A model generated the notes under the pieces. It saw nothing but the letters and a program-made list of their open reading frames with translations, was not told the DNA's origin and searched no databases. A stretch of 64,000 nt of DNA from Thiotrichaceae bacterium (lineage in GTDB: Bacteria > Pseudomonadota > Gammaproteobacteria > Thiotrichales > Thiotrichaceae): assembly GCA_023144895.1 (NCBI GenBank), contig JAGLEV010000042.1:1-64000 (forward strand), read 5' to 3'. Both the position numbers and the translations under genes were made by a program. This document shows, one piece after another, positions 39,129 to 47,907 of the stretch; within the stretch, counting starts at the first letter, position 1, and each line of letters begins with the position of its first letter.

Positions 39129-39224
39129 TTGAAGAGATGCCCCATAGAAATAAGGTTAGTCTGCTATTTTAGCGCTTAATGCTAAGCTCTACTATCCTTA
39201 GTTCTATTTACTATGAGGTGGAAT

Positions 39225-40268
39225 ATGCAGGAACTCACAGGGTTATTGATTCATAACTTTTGGTTATTGCTCAACTCTATTGCACCCTATATTTTGATTG
39301 GAGTCTTGGTTGCTGGTGTATTTAAACAATTGATTCCTACTTCTTTTATTAAAAAACATCTAGGAAAAAAAGGTTTTATTACAAATATCAAAGCCGCATT
39401 ACTCGGCATTCCTCTTCCTCTGTGTTCCTGTAGCGTGATTCCCTTTGTTAGTGCTTTACGTAAAGCAGGAGCATCAAAAAGTGCAGTACAAACCTTCTTA
39501 ATTGCCACACCAATCACAGGGGTTGATTCAATTTTGGCAACTTATGGAGTTTTTGGTTGGCTCTTTACTCTTTATCGAGTGCTCTCATCCTTAGTCATTG
39601 CCTTATTGGCTGGTTTTTTAAGTTTACTGTGGGTGAAAGAAGACGATACTGATACAAAGCTTGAAGACATACCACAGAGCTGTTGTCACAGTCAGCATCA
39701 GGCTGCATCATGTCAAACAGAAAAAGTATCAAAAAGTCATATGATACGACAAATATTCCATCATGCCTTTGATCAAATTTACAAGGATATTGCTAAGCCT
39801 TTAATGCTAGGTATTGTACTCGGAGCGTTGATAATGACTATGATGCCTGATAATTTAGCACAGTACCTTTCTTCAAACCCATGGCTAAATTACATTATTA
39901 TTCTGGCAGTCTCGATGCCCTTGTATGTTTGTGCAACGGCTTCAATTCCTCTTGGTTTATCACTACTCAGTGCTGGATTTTCACCTGGAGCTGCTTTTAT
40001 TTTCTTAACAGCAGGGCCTGCAACGAATGCGATTACAATGAGTGTCGTATTCAAAGTATTGGGTAAAGCCTCATTGCTGATTTATTTATTCAGTGTGTTA
40101 GCCGGTAGTGTGATTTTTGCTTATACCTTCGATTATTTCTTTGCAGAAAGTCGTTTTATTACACAAATCCTTAATCATCATGAAGAAAGCCCTAGTGTCA
40201 TTGCGCAGATTTCAGCCGTAATCTTATTGGGGTTATCGGTTTGGTATATTATTATAAGGAGGAAATAA
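39225..40268 (+). CDS. Permease of the SO_0444 Cu/Zn efflux family
   Basis: Polytopic inner-membrane permease (ArsP_1/DUF318 family) thought to export copper or zinc. About eight membrane segments are seen, with the conserved PLPLCSCSVIP (a CxC metal motif) and PITGVDSILATYG. The central loop is Cys/His-rich (CCHSQHQAASCQ), a likely metal-sensing or metal-binding segment. The second half repeats the fold (CATASIPLGLSLLSAG; TAGPATNAITMS). I chose ATG 39225, preceded by GAGGTGG; ATG 39213 would add four residues. The usual MerR/ArsR-type regulator gene is not beside it. Confidence 0.88.
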   Translation: MQELTGLLIHNFWLLLNSIAPYILIGVLVAGVFKQLIPTSFIKKHLGKKGFITNIKAALLGIPLPLCSCSVIPFVSALRKAGASKSAVQTFLIATPITGVDSILATYGVFGWLFTLYRVLSSLVIALLAGFLSLLWVKEDDTDTKLEDIPQSCCHSQHQAASCQTEKVSKSHMIRQIFHHAFDQIYKDIAKPLMLGIVLGALIMTMMPDNLAQYLSSNPWLNYIIILAVSMPLYVCATASIPLGLSLLSAGFSPGAAFIFLTAGPATNAITMSVVFKVLGKASLLIYLFSVLAGSVIFAYTFDYFFAESRFITQILNHHEESPSVIAQISAVILLGLSVWYIIIRRK

Positions 40269-40278
40269 TATTTTTATA

Positions 40279-41310
40279 TTAGGTCATTACTTTCTTTTTC
40301 TTATAAGAAAACATAAAAATAACACTTAAAAAGAAGCTCATTAAGGTGGACAATACACTGAATAAAAAACCAACCGTTTTTCTTATCACCCGTGCTCCAC
40401 GAAGTATCCCTTTACCCAATAAACGAAGATAGCCTTTGGACAACTTACCCTGTTTAGAAGTAAATTTTTGTAATCGACGTAGGTCACCACCATTTTCAAC
40501 ATAACGTAATAAATGTAAAGTATCAGCAATATTAGTCGATTTTTTTATAGTATAAAGTTGCTCAGCTGACTGTTGTAATGGTTTAAGCGCCTTGGGGCTA
40601 AAGGCTTTTTTAGCGGCATATTGTACATCATTAATGCTACTGCCACGATGAAGGCTTTGTTTGAATAACTTCCAGTTAAAGACTCGTTTTGATTGCTGTA
40701 GTATTTCACGTGAAAATGATCGGGTTAAATGCTTGGTTTTAGCAGCGAGTTTAATAATAGAAGTCCCCGCTTTGACCATGCTAGTCGTTCCTGCACTACT
40801 ATATGTTAATACGGTGAGCCCAATTCCTGCACCAGCAAGGGAAACGATGAGCTCATCAACGGGTTGATTTTTTTGTTGGCGTTGATATTGTTCATTCAAA
40901 TCACGCACATCACCAATAACGGTTAAATCAGCAGTAATCGCACCCGCAATTCCTGCGCTAGTTGTACTTTTACCTTGTATAAAACCCTGAGTAAACTGTT
41001 TACTATTGCGTTTAACACGAGCAAATGAAGTACTTTGTTGGTCGATAGCTTTTTGGTAAGCAACATAGTTTAGTGAGTATTGGTGTTTCTTGGCAATGTG
41101 TAGATACATGCTAGCATCATCAATGCGTTCCTCGCTTAGGCTCTTATTTAAGGCTCGCTCTAAATCCTTAGCATCAATCTTCGCCGTCATCAGCTGATGG
41201 ATATCCGCAGGTGCATCTTCATAGTCCCAATAATCAGCAAGCTGGGTAATACTAAAAAATAATGCCGTTAATGATAAGCCAGAAAGTAAGCTACGGATAA
41301 GAAAGTGCAT
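40279..41310 (-). CDS. Membrane protein of unknown function
   Basis: Unrecognised 343-residue protein. An N-terminal membrane segment (about 5-24) precedes a charged helical part. A glycine-rich hydrophobic region comes next (about 120-190: GFIQGKSTTSAGIAGAITAD, then VSLAGAGIGLTVLTYSSAGT). After another basic helical part, a C-terminal membrane segment (about 314-334) ends in KKKKVMT. The paired Gly/Ala-rich hydrophobic hairpin resembles those of membrane-inserting proteins, but no homologue is recalled. It is convergent with the efflux permease and lies upstream of, but on the same strand as, nothing closer than lptG. Confidence 0.75.
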   Translation of the reverse strand: MHFLIRSLLSGLSLTALFFSITQLADYWDYEDAPADIHQLMTAKIDAKDLERALNKSLSEERIDDASMYLHIAKKHQYSLNYVAYQKAIDQQSTSFARVKRNSKQFTQGFIQGKSTTSAGIAGAITADLTVIGDVRDLNEQYQRQQKNQPVDELIVSLAGAGIGLTVLTYSSAGTTSMVKAGTSIIKLAAKTKHLTRSFSREILQQSKRVFNWKLFKQSLHRGSSINDVQYAAKKAFSPKALKPLQQSAEQLYTIKKSTNIADTLHLLRYVENGGDLRRLQKFTSKQGKLSKGYLRLLGKGILRGARVIRKTVGFLFSVLSTLMSFFLSVIFMFSYKKKKVMT

Positions 41311-41362
41311 AGGAAAATATTCATTGTTGATACAATGATAGTATAGTCTATATCGATGTCCC

Positions 41363-42430
41363 TTACTTTACACGATATAACGATATCAAACTAATAAGTA
41401 AGAAGAAGGTGACAGGCAAAAAGGCACTTACAACCGCAGGGAGATGATAAACGACACCCATCTCATTAATCACGCTATTGAGTAGATGAAAGATGATACC
41501 AACAATAATACCAATAAATAGGCGCTGACCAATATTAGTACTTCGTTGTGCGCTAAAGAGGAAGGGCATTGCCAGTAGTAACATGACTAAAGCGGCTAAA
41601 GGTGTGGAGAAATGTTTCCAATAAGCAAGCTCATATTTATCAGCATTTAAATTATTACTCTGTTGATGTTCAATGATTTTCTTTAACTTCGTCGAGGGTA
41701 AATATTGTGCTTTTGCTATCGTGACCTTAAGGACTTCTGGTTTGACGAGAATCTGGGTATAAGCACGTTTTACAAAGTTCTTATTCACTTGGTTGAACTT
41801 AAATTCATAACGAGTGATACCCTGTAAGCGCCATTGTTTATCAATATACTCAGCACTTTTAATCACAGATAGGTTAGCAATGGTTTTATGGTTTTCTTTG
41901 AGATGAAAAATTTGAATATCACGGAGTTTGTAGGGAGTATCAACATGTTGTATTCTAATGATTTTCTGTTTTTCTTTTACCCAGAGCCCATGAGCCAAAC
42001 TAATTTTTAAATTACCATGTTTTTGACTGGCTTTAAAATTATTGGCGTAGCGATCTGTTTCAGGAACAACCCACTCCCCCAGTGCAAAGCTAATAAAAGC
42101 AAGAAAAACGCCTAGTTGCAATACAGAGAACGCAATGCTCACAATCGATATACCTGCTGCACGCATCGCAGTAAATTCAGCGTTTGCTGATAAACGTCCT
42201 AAACCTAATAATGTGCCCACTAAGACTGAAGTAGGAAAGTACTCATAAAAGCGTTGTGGCAGGCTGTAAATAATATAGAGAATGGCTTCAGGAGTGCCAT
42301 AATTTTTACCATCAGTGCTATCTAGTTCAGCGATTAGAGCAAAAAAAGTATCCAGAAAGACCAGTGCTAGCCATGCCAAAATAACACCGCTGAGGGCATT
42401 TTTCCACAAGTAGCGTGCCAGTATGCTCAT
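41363..42430 (-). CDS. lptG: LPS export ABC transporter permease LptG
   Basis: Inner-membrane permease that, with LptF and LptB, pulls LPS from the inner membrane. YjgP/YjgQ family with six membrane segments, three at each end, and a periplasmic beta-jellyroll domain between (about 130-260). The N-terminal LARYLWKNALSGVILAWLAL and the EFTAMRAAGIS coupling helix are typical. 355 residues, close to E. coli (360). It overlaps lptF by four bases. The genes for LptB and LptC are elsewhere. Confidence 0.95.
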   Translation of the reverse strand: MSILARYLWKNALSGVILAWLALVFLDTFFALIAELDSTDGKNYGTPEAILYIIYSLPQRFYEYFPTSVLVGTLLGLGRLSANAEFTAMRAAGISIVSIAFSVLQLGVFLAFISFALGEWVVPETDRYANNFKASQKHGNLKISLAHGLWVKEKQKIIRIQHVDTPYKLRDIQIFHLKENHKTIANLSVIKSAEYIDKQWRLQGITRYEFKFNQVNKNFVKRAYTQILVKPEVLKVTIAKAQYLPSTKLKKIIEHQQSNNLNADKYELAYWKHFSTPLAALVMLLLAMPFLFSAQRSTNIGQRLFIGIIVGIIFHLLNSVINEMGVVYHLPAVVSAFLPVTFFLLISLISLYRVK

Positions 42431-43503
42431 TGTTTAACCTTGCGTGAGCCATAGTAGTGTTTTAGTAAAAACGCACCAATACCAATGAAAATTAGATGCA
42501 CCCACCATAAACCAAAGGCTACAGGCATACTGCCTTTTTCAATAAAGGAAACCGCAGTAATTAATAAATTAAAATAAATCGCAAAGACTAAAATACCTAA
42601 AGCTAGACGACCAAACTTGCCTTGGCGGGGTCTGGAAAAACTTAATGGAAAAGCAATAAATGCCATAACAGGAGTCGCGAGGACGACGGCAATTCGCCAG
42701 TGAAACTCAGCCATTGATTTTCTATTATTAATTTTCAATAGATCCATCGTTGAAACAGCATCAAGGTCTACTGATGAAAGAATATCTAATGGAGGGATAC
42801 GAAAACCATGCTCTTCAAATCTAAAAACACTAAAAGCACCTGTTTTTAGATCTCGACTATAGCGACTACCATCATTGATTTGTAGCATCCGTTCGCCACT
42901 AAACTTATCAACAAATAAAATGGCTTGACCTGCGACGAGGAAGTGTTGCTGACCTTTGGACTCAGAGTGCATAAAGAAGCGCTCCATCATGACTTGCTCT
43001 TTTTCTAAGGCTTCAACAAATAGCGTCGTGGATTGGCTACCTTGCCCTAGCTGAAGGAATTCACCAATAGGAATACCAGAGGCTTCAGGGCGTTGTTTTA
43101 CCTCAATCCGTACTTCATTGCTAATACCCTCAACCCACGGAACAACAAATAGTACCAAACCAGCCATGGTGATAGTGAGAGGAATGAGTAGGTGTGCAAT
43201 ACCTTTATAGAAAACTTTGGGCCCCGCTCCAGAAGCACTCATCGCTTCCATTTCATGATCTTGATAGAGGCGACCGAAGGCGAGCATCATGCCAATTAAT
43301 AAAGCGATAGGAACCAGTTGTAAAGCCCCATTGACTGAGCTGAGTAGTACTAATTGACTTAATATATCAAGAGGCAACTCTCCAGTACTAACTTTTGCGA
43401 GTAAGCGTACAAAGGTATTGCCAACAATGATTAAGAGGAGCACTAGCATGGTGGCAATAAATGACCATAGTATTTCTTTAGCAATATAACGCTGAATAAT
43501 CAT
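42427..43503 (-). CDS. lptF: LPS export ABC transporter permease LptF
   Basis: Partner permease of LptG. It starts MIIQRYIAKEILWSFIATMLVLLLI, has the coupling helix HEMEAMSASGAGPKVFYKGI, a periplasmic domain, and the closing membrane segments. 358 residues (E. coli 366). Its ATG overlaps the preceding acyltransferase gene by four bases and its stop overlaps lptG by four, so the three are made together. pepA, usually divergent from lptF, is not present. Confidence 0.95.
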   Translation of the reverse strand: MIIQRYIAKEILWSFIATMLVLLLIIVGNTFVRLLAKVSTGELPLDILSQLVLLSSVNGALQLVPIALLIGMMLAFGRLYQDHEMEAMSASGAGPKVFYKGIAHLLIPLTITMAGLVLFVVPWVEGISNEVRIEVKQRPEASGIPIGEFLQLGQGSQSTTLFVEALEKEQVMMERFFMHSESKGQQHFLVAGQAILFVDKFSGERMLQINDGSRYSRDLKTGAFSVFRFEEHGFRIPPLDILSSVDLDAVSTMDLLKINNRKSMAEFHWRIAVVLATPVMAFIAFPLSFSRPRQGKFGRLALGILVFAIYFNLLITAVSFIEKGSMPVAFGLWWVHLIFIGIGAFLLKHYYGSRKVKQ

Positions 43504-44477
43504 GGACAGTATATATCCTCAGCATGTTGTTTAGAGTAATAATCAGAGGTCGCGGTTTTGAAGCGCTTATGTGTCCATAAATATTGCTCAGGAAACTCTC
43601 GTACCTGTGTTTCAATAAGGTCATTAATACGTTGAGTATCAGCAATATCATCCCCACAAGGAAAGTTTTCTAAGGGGGGGAGGGCGCGTAAAATAAAACC
43701 TGTGTTATCTTTATTGCGAATAGTATAAAACGGTACGACTAATGCACCTGATATTTTAGCTAGCCATGAAGTTGCTGAGTTAGTATCTGTTTGTACATCA
43801 AAAAAACTGACTTCAACACTGGATTTACCTTGGTAGCTTTGATCTTGTGCATACCATAGTGGATGCTTTTGCTTGAGAGTCCGCACCATATTGCGAATAT
43901 CTCTTTTAGGAATGACTTTGCCATAACGTTTGGTACGATTATTTGCCACAATCGCTTCTAATAGGTCGTTCTGGTGAGGGCGATAAACAAAGTGAAGTGG
44001 TACTTTCTCAAGGTGGTCATTCAGCAAACGCCCCCCGAGTTCAAGGCTGGTGAAATGTGCACTTAATAGGATAATTCCTCTATTTTGAGAGAGTGCATCA
44101 ATAAGGTATTGCTCACCTTCAAAAGTATAGAGCTGGCTAAGACGAGAATCGCTTGCCCACCAACTCATAGCCGCTTCAAAAAAACCCATAATCAGACTAT
44201 TAAAATGCTGTCGATTAAGATGGTTAATTGTTGCTTGATCCAGTTCAGGGAAAGCAAGTTTTAGATTGATACAGGAAACTTGGCGACGCTTAGAAAGGAG
44301 TCTAAAGAGTAAGCCTCCTAGGCGTTTTGCAATAGAAGCCTGTACCCTTAAAGGTAATTTAATAACAAGCCAAAGCACACTGATTCCTAGCCAAATTAAC
44401 CAATAACGTGGATGCCAAAACTTCAATTTAAAATCCTCGGTTTTATTATTTTTACAGTGAAGAGTTTTATAGCTCAC
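43500..44477 (-). CDS. Lipid A biosynthesis acyltransferase, LpxL/HtrB family
   Basis: Adds a secondary acyl chain to Kdo2-lipid A. A membrane anchor (about 25-45) is followed by the acyltransferase domain with the HX4(D/E) site SAHFTSLELGGR (about 140), VYRPHQNDLLEA and YAQDQSYQGK. 325 residues, near E. coli LpxL (306). LpxL and LpxM/LpxP cannot be separated by eye. First gene of a unit with lptF and lptG, putting lipid A completion and LPS export under one control. Confidence 0.92.
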   Translation of the reverse strand: MSYKTLHCKNNKTEDFKLKFWHPRYWLIWLGISVLWLVIKLPLRVQASIAKRLGGLLFRLLSKRRQVSCINLKLAFPELDQATINHLNRQHFNSLIMGFFEAAMSWWASDSRLSQLYTFEGEQYLIDALSQNRGIILLSAHFTSLELGGRLLNDHLEKVPLHFVYRPHQNDLLEAIVANNRTKRYGKVIPKRDIRNMVRTLKQKHPLWYAQDQSYQGKSSVEVSFFDVQTDTNSATSWLAKISGALVVPFYTIRNKDNTGFILRALPPLENFPCGDDIADTQRINDLIETQVREFPEQYLWTHKRFKTATSDYYSKQHAEDIYCP

Positions 44478-44582
44478 ACAAATTAAACGAGTTTATCAGT
44501 CATTTTAGAAATCGATCTTAGGTTGAAAATTAAATAACAGCCCAAACTAGCTCTAAATTTTGAGTGCCAACCCCAATGAGAT

Positions 44583-44612
44583 CAAAAGGCGTATAGTATG
44601 CTACACGCCTGT
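44583..44612 (-). terminator. Terminator of the ilvE/zinc-finger unit
   Basis: AGGCGT (44587-44592) and ACGCCT (44605-44610) pair, with three more inner pairs (TAG/CTA) and a four-base loop. On the minus strand the stem runs into CCTTTTGATC, a short T-tract. It lies about 56 bp beyond the zinc-finger gene stop. Confidence 0.6.
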
Positions 44613-44667
44613 AGTTAGCCCCTTTTGAGGTACAATAATCTGATCTGGGCTTAGAAGCTTCTAATTC

Positions 44668-44886
44668 TTAGTCTTCAAGGCGATACTTAGTGCCACAATA
44701 AGGGCAAGAAATTTCCTGATGTTCCATCGACTCAATCGCTAATGATACACGAGGATGTGAACACCACACCGCATCATCACTCATTGGACAGCGCAAGGGT
44801 AGATCTTTTGTTCTGACAATCACTTCCTTATAAGTATTTAATCGGTCAGAACCCCGTTGATAGATGTCTTTTGAACTTGCTTTCAT
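44668..44886 (-). CDS. CHCC zinc-finger domain protein (NDUFS6-like)
   Basis: Small protein with the zf-CHCC fold also found in the NDUFS6 subunit of mitochondrial complex I. The zinc ligands are visible in RCPMSDDAVWCSHPRV (the first part) and ISCPYCGTKYRLED (the last two cysteines). 72 residues. The start ATG 44886 has GAGGG seven bases upstream. It follows ilvE by 19 bp on the same strand, an arrangement common in gamma- and betaproteobacteria. Its biochemical role in bacteria is not known. Confidence 0.9.
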   Translation of the reverse strand: MKASSKDIYQRGSDRLNTYKEVIVRTKDLPLRCPMSDDAVWCSHPRVSLAIESMEHQEISCPYCGTKYRLED

Positions 44887-44905
44887 TGTGTTTCCCTCAC
44901 ATTGA

Positions 44906-45835
44906 TTATTGTTTAACTGACGTTAGCCACTCCGAGTAACGTAAATCACGTCCATGCACTGCATCAAAAAATATAGTTTGAATCTTCTCACTAATGGGTC
45001 CGCGTCCACCATTACCAATCTGGCGGTTATCTAGCTCACGAATAGGAGTCACCTCAGCAGCTGTACCACTAAAGAAAGCCTCGTCAGCAATATAAACTTC
45101 ATCACGAGTAATCCGCTTTTCCACCACTTCATAACCTAAGTCATTAGCAATACGCATGACGGTATTGCGGGTAATACCATTGAGGGCAGAAGTTAAGTCG
45201 GGTGTATAAATGATACCATCTTTAATGATAAAGAAGTTTTCACCACTGCCTTCTGCTACAAAACCATCAACATCAAGTAATAAAGCTTCATCATAGCCAT
45301 CGGCCATTGCTTCTTGCAATGCTAGCATTGAATTAATGTAGTGCCCATTAGCCTTTGCTTTACACATACTAATATTGACATGGTGACGCGTATAAGAAGA
45401 AGTTTTAATGCGTATACCCTTGGTCATACTGTTTTCACCAAGATAAGCGCCCCATTGCCAAGCCGCAATAATACAGTGTACTTTTAAGCCATCAGCACGT
45501 AAACCCATACCTTCAGAGCCATAAAAACACATAGGTCGTAGGTAGGCAGAATCTAGATTATTAATGATAACCGAATCTCGTTGTGCTTGATTAATCGTAT
45601 CCTTAGTGAAAGGAATTTCCATATTCATAATTTTAGCAGAATCAAATAAACGATTAGTATGATCTTCTAAACGGAAAATAGCGGGTCCTTGATTTGTTTT
45701 ATAGGCTCTGACACCTTCAAAAACACCCATGCCATAATGTAATGTATGGGTCAATACGTGAACTTTAGCCTCACGCCATGGCACCATTTCGCCATCAAAC
45801 CAAATATGACCATCAAGGTTATCCATTGTCTTCAT
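44906..45835 (-). CDS. ilvE: Branched-chain amino-acid aminotransferase
   Basis: PLP enzyme that makes valine, leucine and isoleucine from their keto acids. Class IV signatures are present: LTHTLHYGMGVFEGVRAY, the PLP-lysine region SSYTRHHVNISMCKAKANGH, and EGSGENFFIIKDG. 309 residues, equal to E. coli IlvE (309). GGAG lies six bases before the ATG at 45835. Other ilv genes are not in the window. It forms a pair with the zinc-finger gene. Confidence 0.95.
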   Translation of the reverse strand: MKTMDNLDGHIWFDGEMVPWREAKVHVLTHTLHYGMGVFEGVRAYKTNQGPAIFRLEDHTNRLFDSAKIMNMEIPFTKDTINQAQRDSVIINNLDSAYLRPMCFYGSEGMGLRADGLKVHCIIAAWQWGAYLGENSMTKGIRIKTSSYTRHHVNISMCKAKANGHYINSMLALQEAMADGYDEALLLDVDGFVAEGSGENFFIIKDGIIYTPDLTSALNGITRNTVMRIANDLGYEVVEKRITRDEVYIADEAFFSGTAAEVTPIRELDNRQIGNGGRGPISEKIQTIFFDAVHGRDLRYSEWLTSVKQ

Positions 45836-46236
45836 TCTTGCTCCACAAAATACGATATAAAATTCTTCATTAACGGGGGGTAAGAATACACCCTGTTAGC
45901 ATCAAAAAGTACCCCTATGATAAAATGATGACCGATGAGAAATGAAAGGCAGCTTATGCTACCCGTCATTATGATTTTATAGATCCAGTACACTCATGCT
46001 AAAGGGTCGATTGATGGATGCTATAATAATGGTGCAATGCATAAGATCAGCTTTAGTATAATAACCCTATGCTGTTTGATGTTGTCTCTATTGATAAGAT
46101 AATGAGCCTTTGTTTAATCCAGAAACACAGTTTTCTTAGATAAGGCTTGCTATGACAGCATATCTTTTTATAATAACAATCTTTGCATGAGTTAACCCTC
46201 CTGTGTGTAATAATCTTTTTATCGTGGTATTTAATT
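45836..46236. other. Divergent intergenic region between ilvE and ybiT
   Basis: No gene is supported. It carries the promoters for both neighbours: a fair one for ybiT (46147-46174, listed), and for ilvE only a weak candidate on the minus strand (TTTAGC at 45998-46003, TATAAA at 45976-45981, spacer 16). Several TATAAT-like strings occur between 46020 and 46070 but lack partners. Confidence 0.4.
46147..46174 (+). promoter_or_regulatory. Candidate sigma-70 promoter of ybiT
   Basis: TTGCTA (46147-46152), a 16-base spacer and a perfect TATAAT (46169-46174). Transcription would start near 46181, two bases before the in-frame TTG at 46183, which makes that codon an unlikely start and supports TTG 46237. 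Confidence 0.42.
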
Positions 46237-47829
46237 TTGATTTCAGCATCTAGTATCACCATGCAATTTGGTGATAAACCCCTTTTTGAAAATGTTTCCA
46301 TAAAATTTGGTAATGGCAATCGTTATGGTTTGATTGGTGCCAATGGTAGTGGCAAGTCAACTTTTATGAAAATACTGAGCGGGGAGCTCACACCAACAGG
46401 TGGTAACGTCTCAGTTGGTCAAGATATTCGTGTGGCTACATTGAAACAGGATCAATTTGCTTTTGAAGAGTATAGCGTTATCGATACTGTCATTATGGGT
46501 GACAAAGAGCTATGGGCAATAAAAGAAGAGCGTGATCGTATTTATGGTCTGCCTGAAATGAGCGAAGAAGACGGTATTAAAGTTGCTGATCTAGAAATTA
46601 CCTTTGGTGAAATGGATGGTTATACGGCTGAGTCTCGTGCAGGTGAATTACTGTTAGGATTGGAAATATCCGAAGATCAACACTTTGGTTTAATGAGTAA
46701 AGTTGCTCCAGGCTGGAAGTTACGTGTCTTATTGGCACAGGTTCTTTTTGCTGATCCTGATATTTTATTACTTGATGAACCAACCAATAACTTGGATATT
46801 AACACGATTCGCTGGTTAGAAAAGCTGATCAGTGATCGAAAAAGTACCATGGTCATTATCTCTCATGATCGTCATTTCTTGAATTCAGTTTGTGACCATA
46901 TGGCAGATTTGGATTATGGTGAGATACGCATGTTCCCTGGTAACTATGATGAATATATGACGGCGGCAACACAATCACGAGAGCAGTTACAATCAGAAAA
47001 TGCTAAGAAGAAAGCAAAAATAGCAGAGTTACAAGCTTTTGTGAGTCGATTCTCTGCTAATGCATCAAAAGCGAAACAGGCAACCTCAAGAGCGCGTCAG
47101 TTAGATAAGATTAAAATTGATAAAATCAAGCCTTCAAGCCGAGTGAATCCTTATATTCGTTTTGAGCAAAATAAGGCATTGATTCGTCATCCAGTTCAAG
47201 TGAAAGAACTAGCAAAAGCTTTTGATAAGCCCTTGTTTGATAATCTTGATTTGACGATTGAAGTGGGTCAGCGGGTTGCTATTATCGGTCCTAATGGCAG
47301 TGGTAAAACAACCTTGCTACGTTGTTTGGCACAGCAAATTGAGCCAGATTCTGGTGCAATTAAGTGGTCTGAAAATGCCGATATTGGCTACTTTGGGCAA
47401 GATCATACAAAAGACTTCGAAGCGGGTGAGAATCTTTTTGATTGGATGGATCAGTGGCGTGGCGAGAGTGATGATGAACAGGAAATTCGTGGTACTTTAG
47501 GTCGCTTGTTATTCTCTAAGCCCGATAGTGAAAAATCAGTTAAGGTTATTTCAGGTGGAGAGCAGGGCAGAATGTTATTTGGCAAATTAATGCTGGTCAA
47601 GCCGAATGTCATGTTAATGGATGAGCCAACGAACCACTTGGATATGGAGTCCATTGAATCATTAAACTTGGCTTTGGATAATTACGAAGGTACTTTGTTT
47701 TTTGTGAGTCATGACCGTGAGTTTGTATCATCACTGGCAACACAGATTATTGAGCTTAAAGAGGGTGGCTTTGTTCACTATCAAGGTGGATACGAGGACT
47801 ATTTAGCGAGCCAAGGTTTGTTAAAATAG
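46237..47829 (+). CDS. ybiT: ABC-F family ATPase YbiT
   Basis: Duplicated ABC ATPase without membrane parts; ABC-F proteins act at the ribosomal E site. Two cassettes are seen: first Walker [13 protein letters not shown], Walker [14 protein letters not shown]; second Walker [13 protein letters not shown], Walker [13 protein letters not shown], joined by a basic coiled linker (about 240-310). The family start [17 protein letters not shown] follows a TTG at 46237, giving 530 residues as in E. coli YbiT. No ATG is available at this position and the Shine-Dalgarno is poor, so initiation may be weak. Confidence 0.92.
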   Translation: MISASSITMQFGDKPLFENVSIKFGNGNRYGLIGANGSGKSTFMKILSGELTPTGGNVSVGQDIRVATLKQDQFAFEEYSVIDTVIMGDKELWAIKEERDRIYGLPEMSEEDGIKVADLEITFGEMDGYTAESRAGELLLGLEISEDQHFGLMSKVAPGWKLRVLLAQVLFADPDILLLDEPTNNLDINTIRWLEKLISDRKSTMVIISHDRHFLNSVCDHMADLDYGEIRMFPGNYDEYMTAATQSREQLQSENAKKKAKIAELQAFVSRFSANASKAKQATSRARQLDKIKIDKIKPSSRVNPYIRFEQNKALIRHPVQVKELAKAFDKPLFDNLDLTIEVGQRVAIIGPNGSGKTTLLRCLAQQIEPDSGAIKWSENADIGYFGQDHTKDFEAGENLFDWMDQWRGESDDEQEIRGTLGRLLFSKPDSEKSVKVISGGEQGRMLFGKLMLVKPNVMLMDEPTNHLDMESIESLNLALDNYEGTLFFVSHDREFVSSLATQIIELKEGGFVHYQGGYEDYLASQGLLK

Positions 47830-47851
47830 ATCAAGTTTACTGTCGATGTAA

Positions 47852-47883
47852 GGCTTCAGTCTGTCAAATGGCAGACTGAAGCT
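47852..47883. terminator. Hairpin between ybiT and the Deg-type protease gene
   Basis: GCTTCAGTCTG (47853-47863) and CAGACTGAAGC (47872-47882) form a perfect 11-bp stem with an eight-base loop between two convergent genes. Neither side has a T-tract, but stem strength and position suit a shared terminator. Confidence 0.55.
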
Positions 47884-47907
47884 CAACCTACAGAGACCTT
47901 TAAATGA

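Noticed and set aside
40250-40268. AAGGAGG at the end of the efflux permease gene as the ribosome-binding site of a further gene
   Set aside because: No start codon follows at a usable distance before the convergent gene begins; it codes the last Arg-Arg-Lys of the permease.
46183-46236. 18-residue N-terminal extension of YbiT from TTG 46183
   Set aside because: It would begin two bases after the likely transcription start and adds a hydrophobic stretch absent from YbiT.
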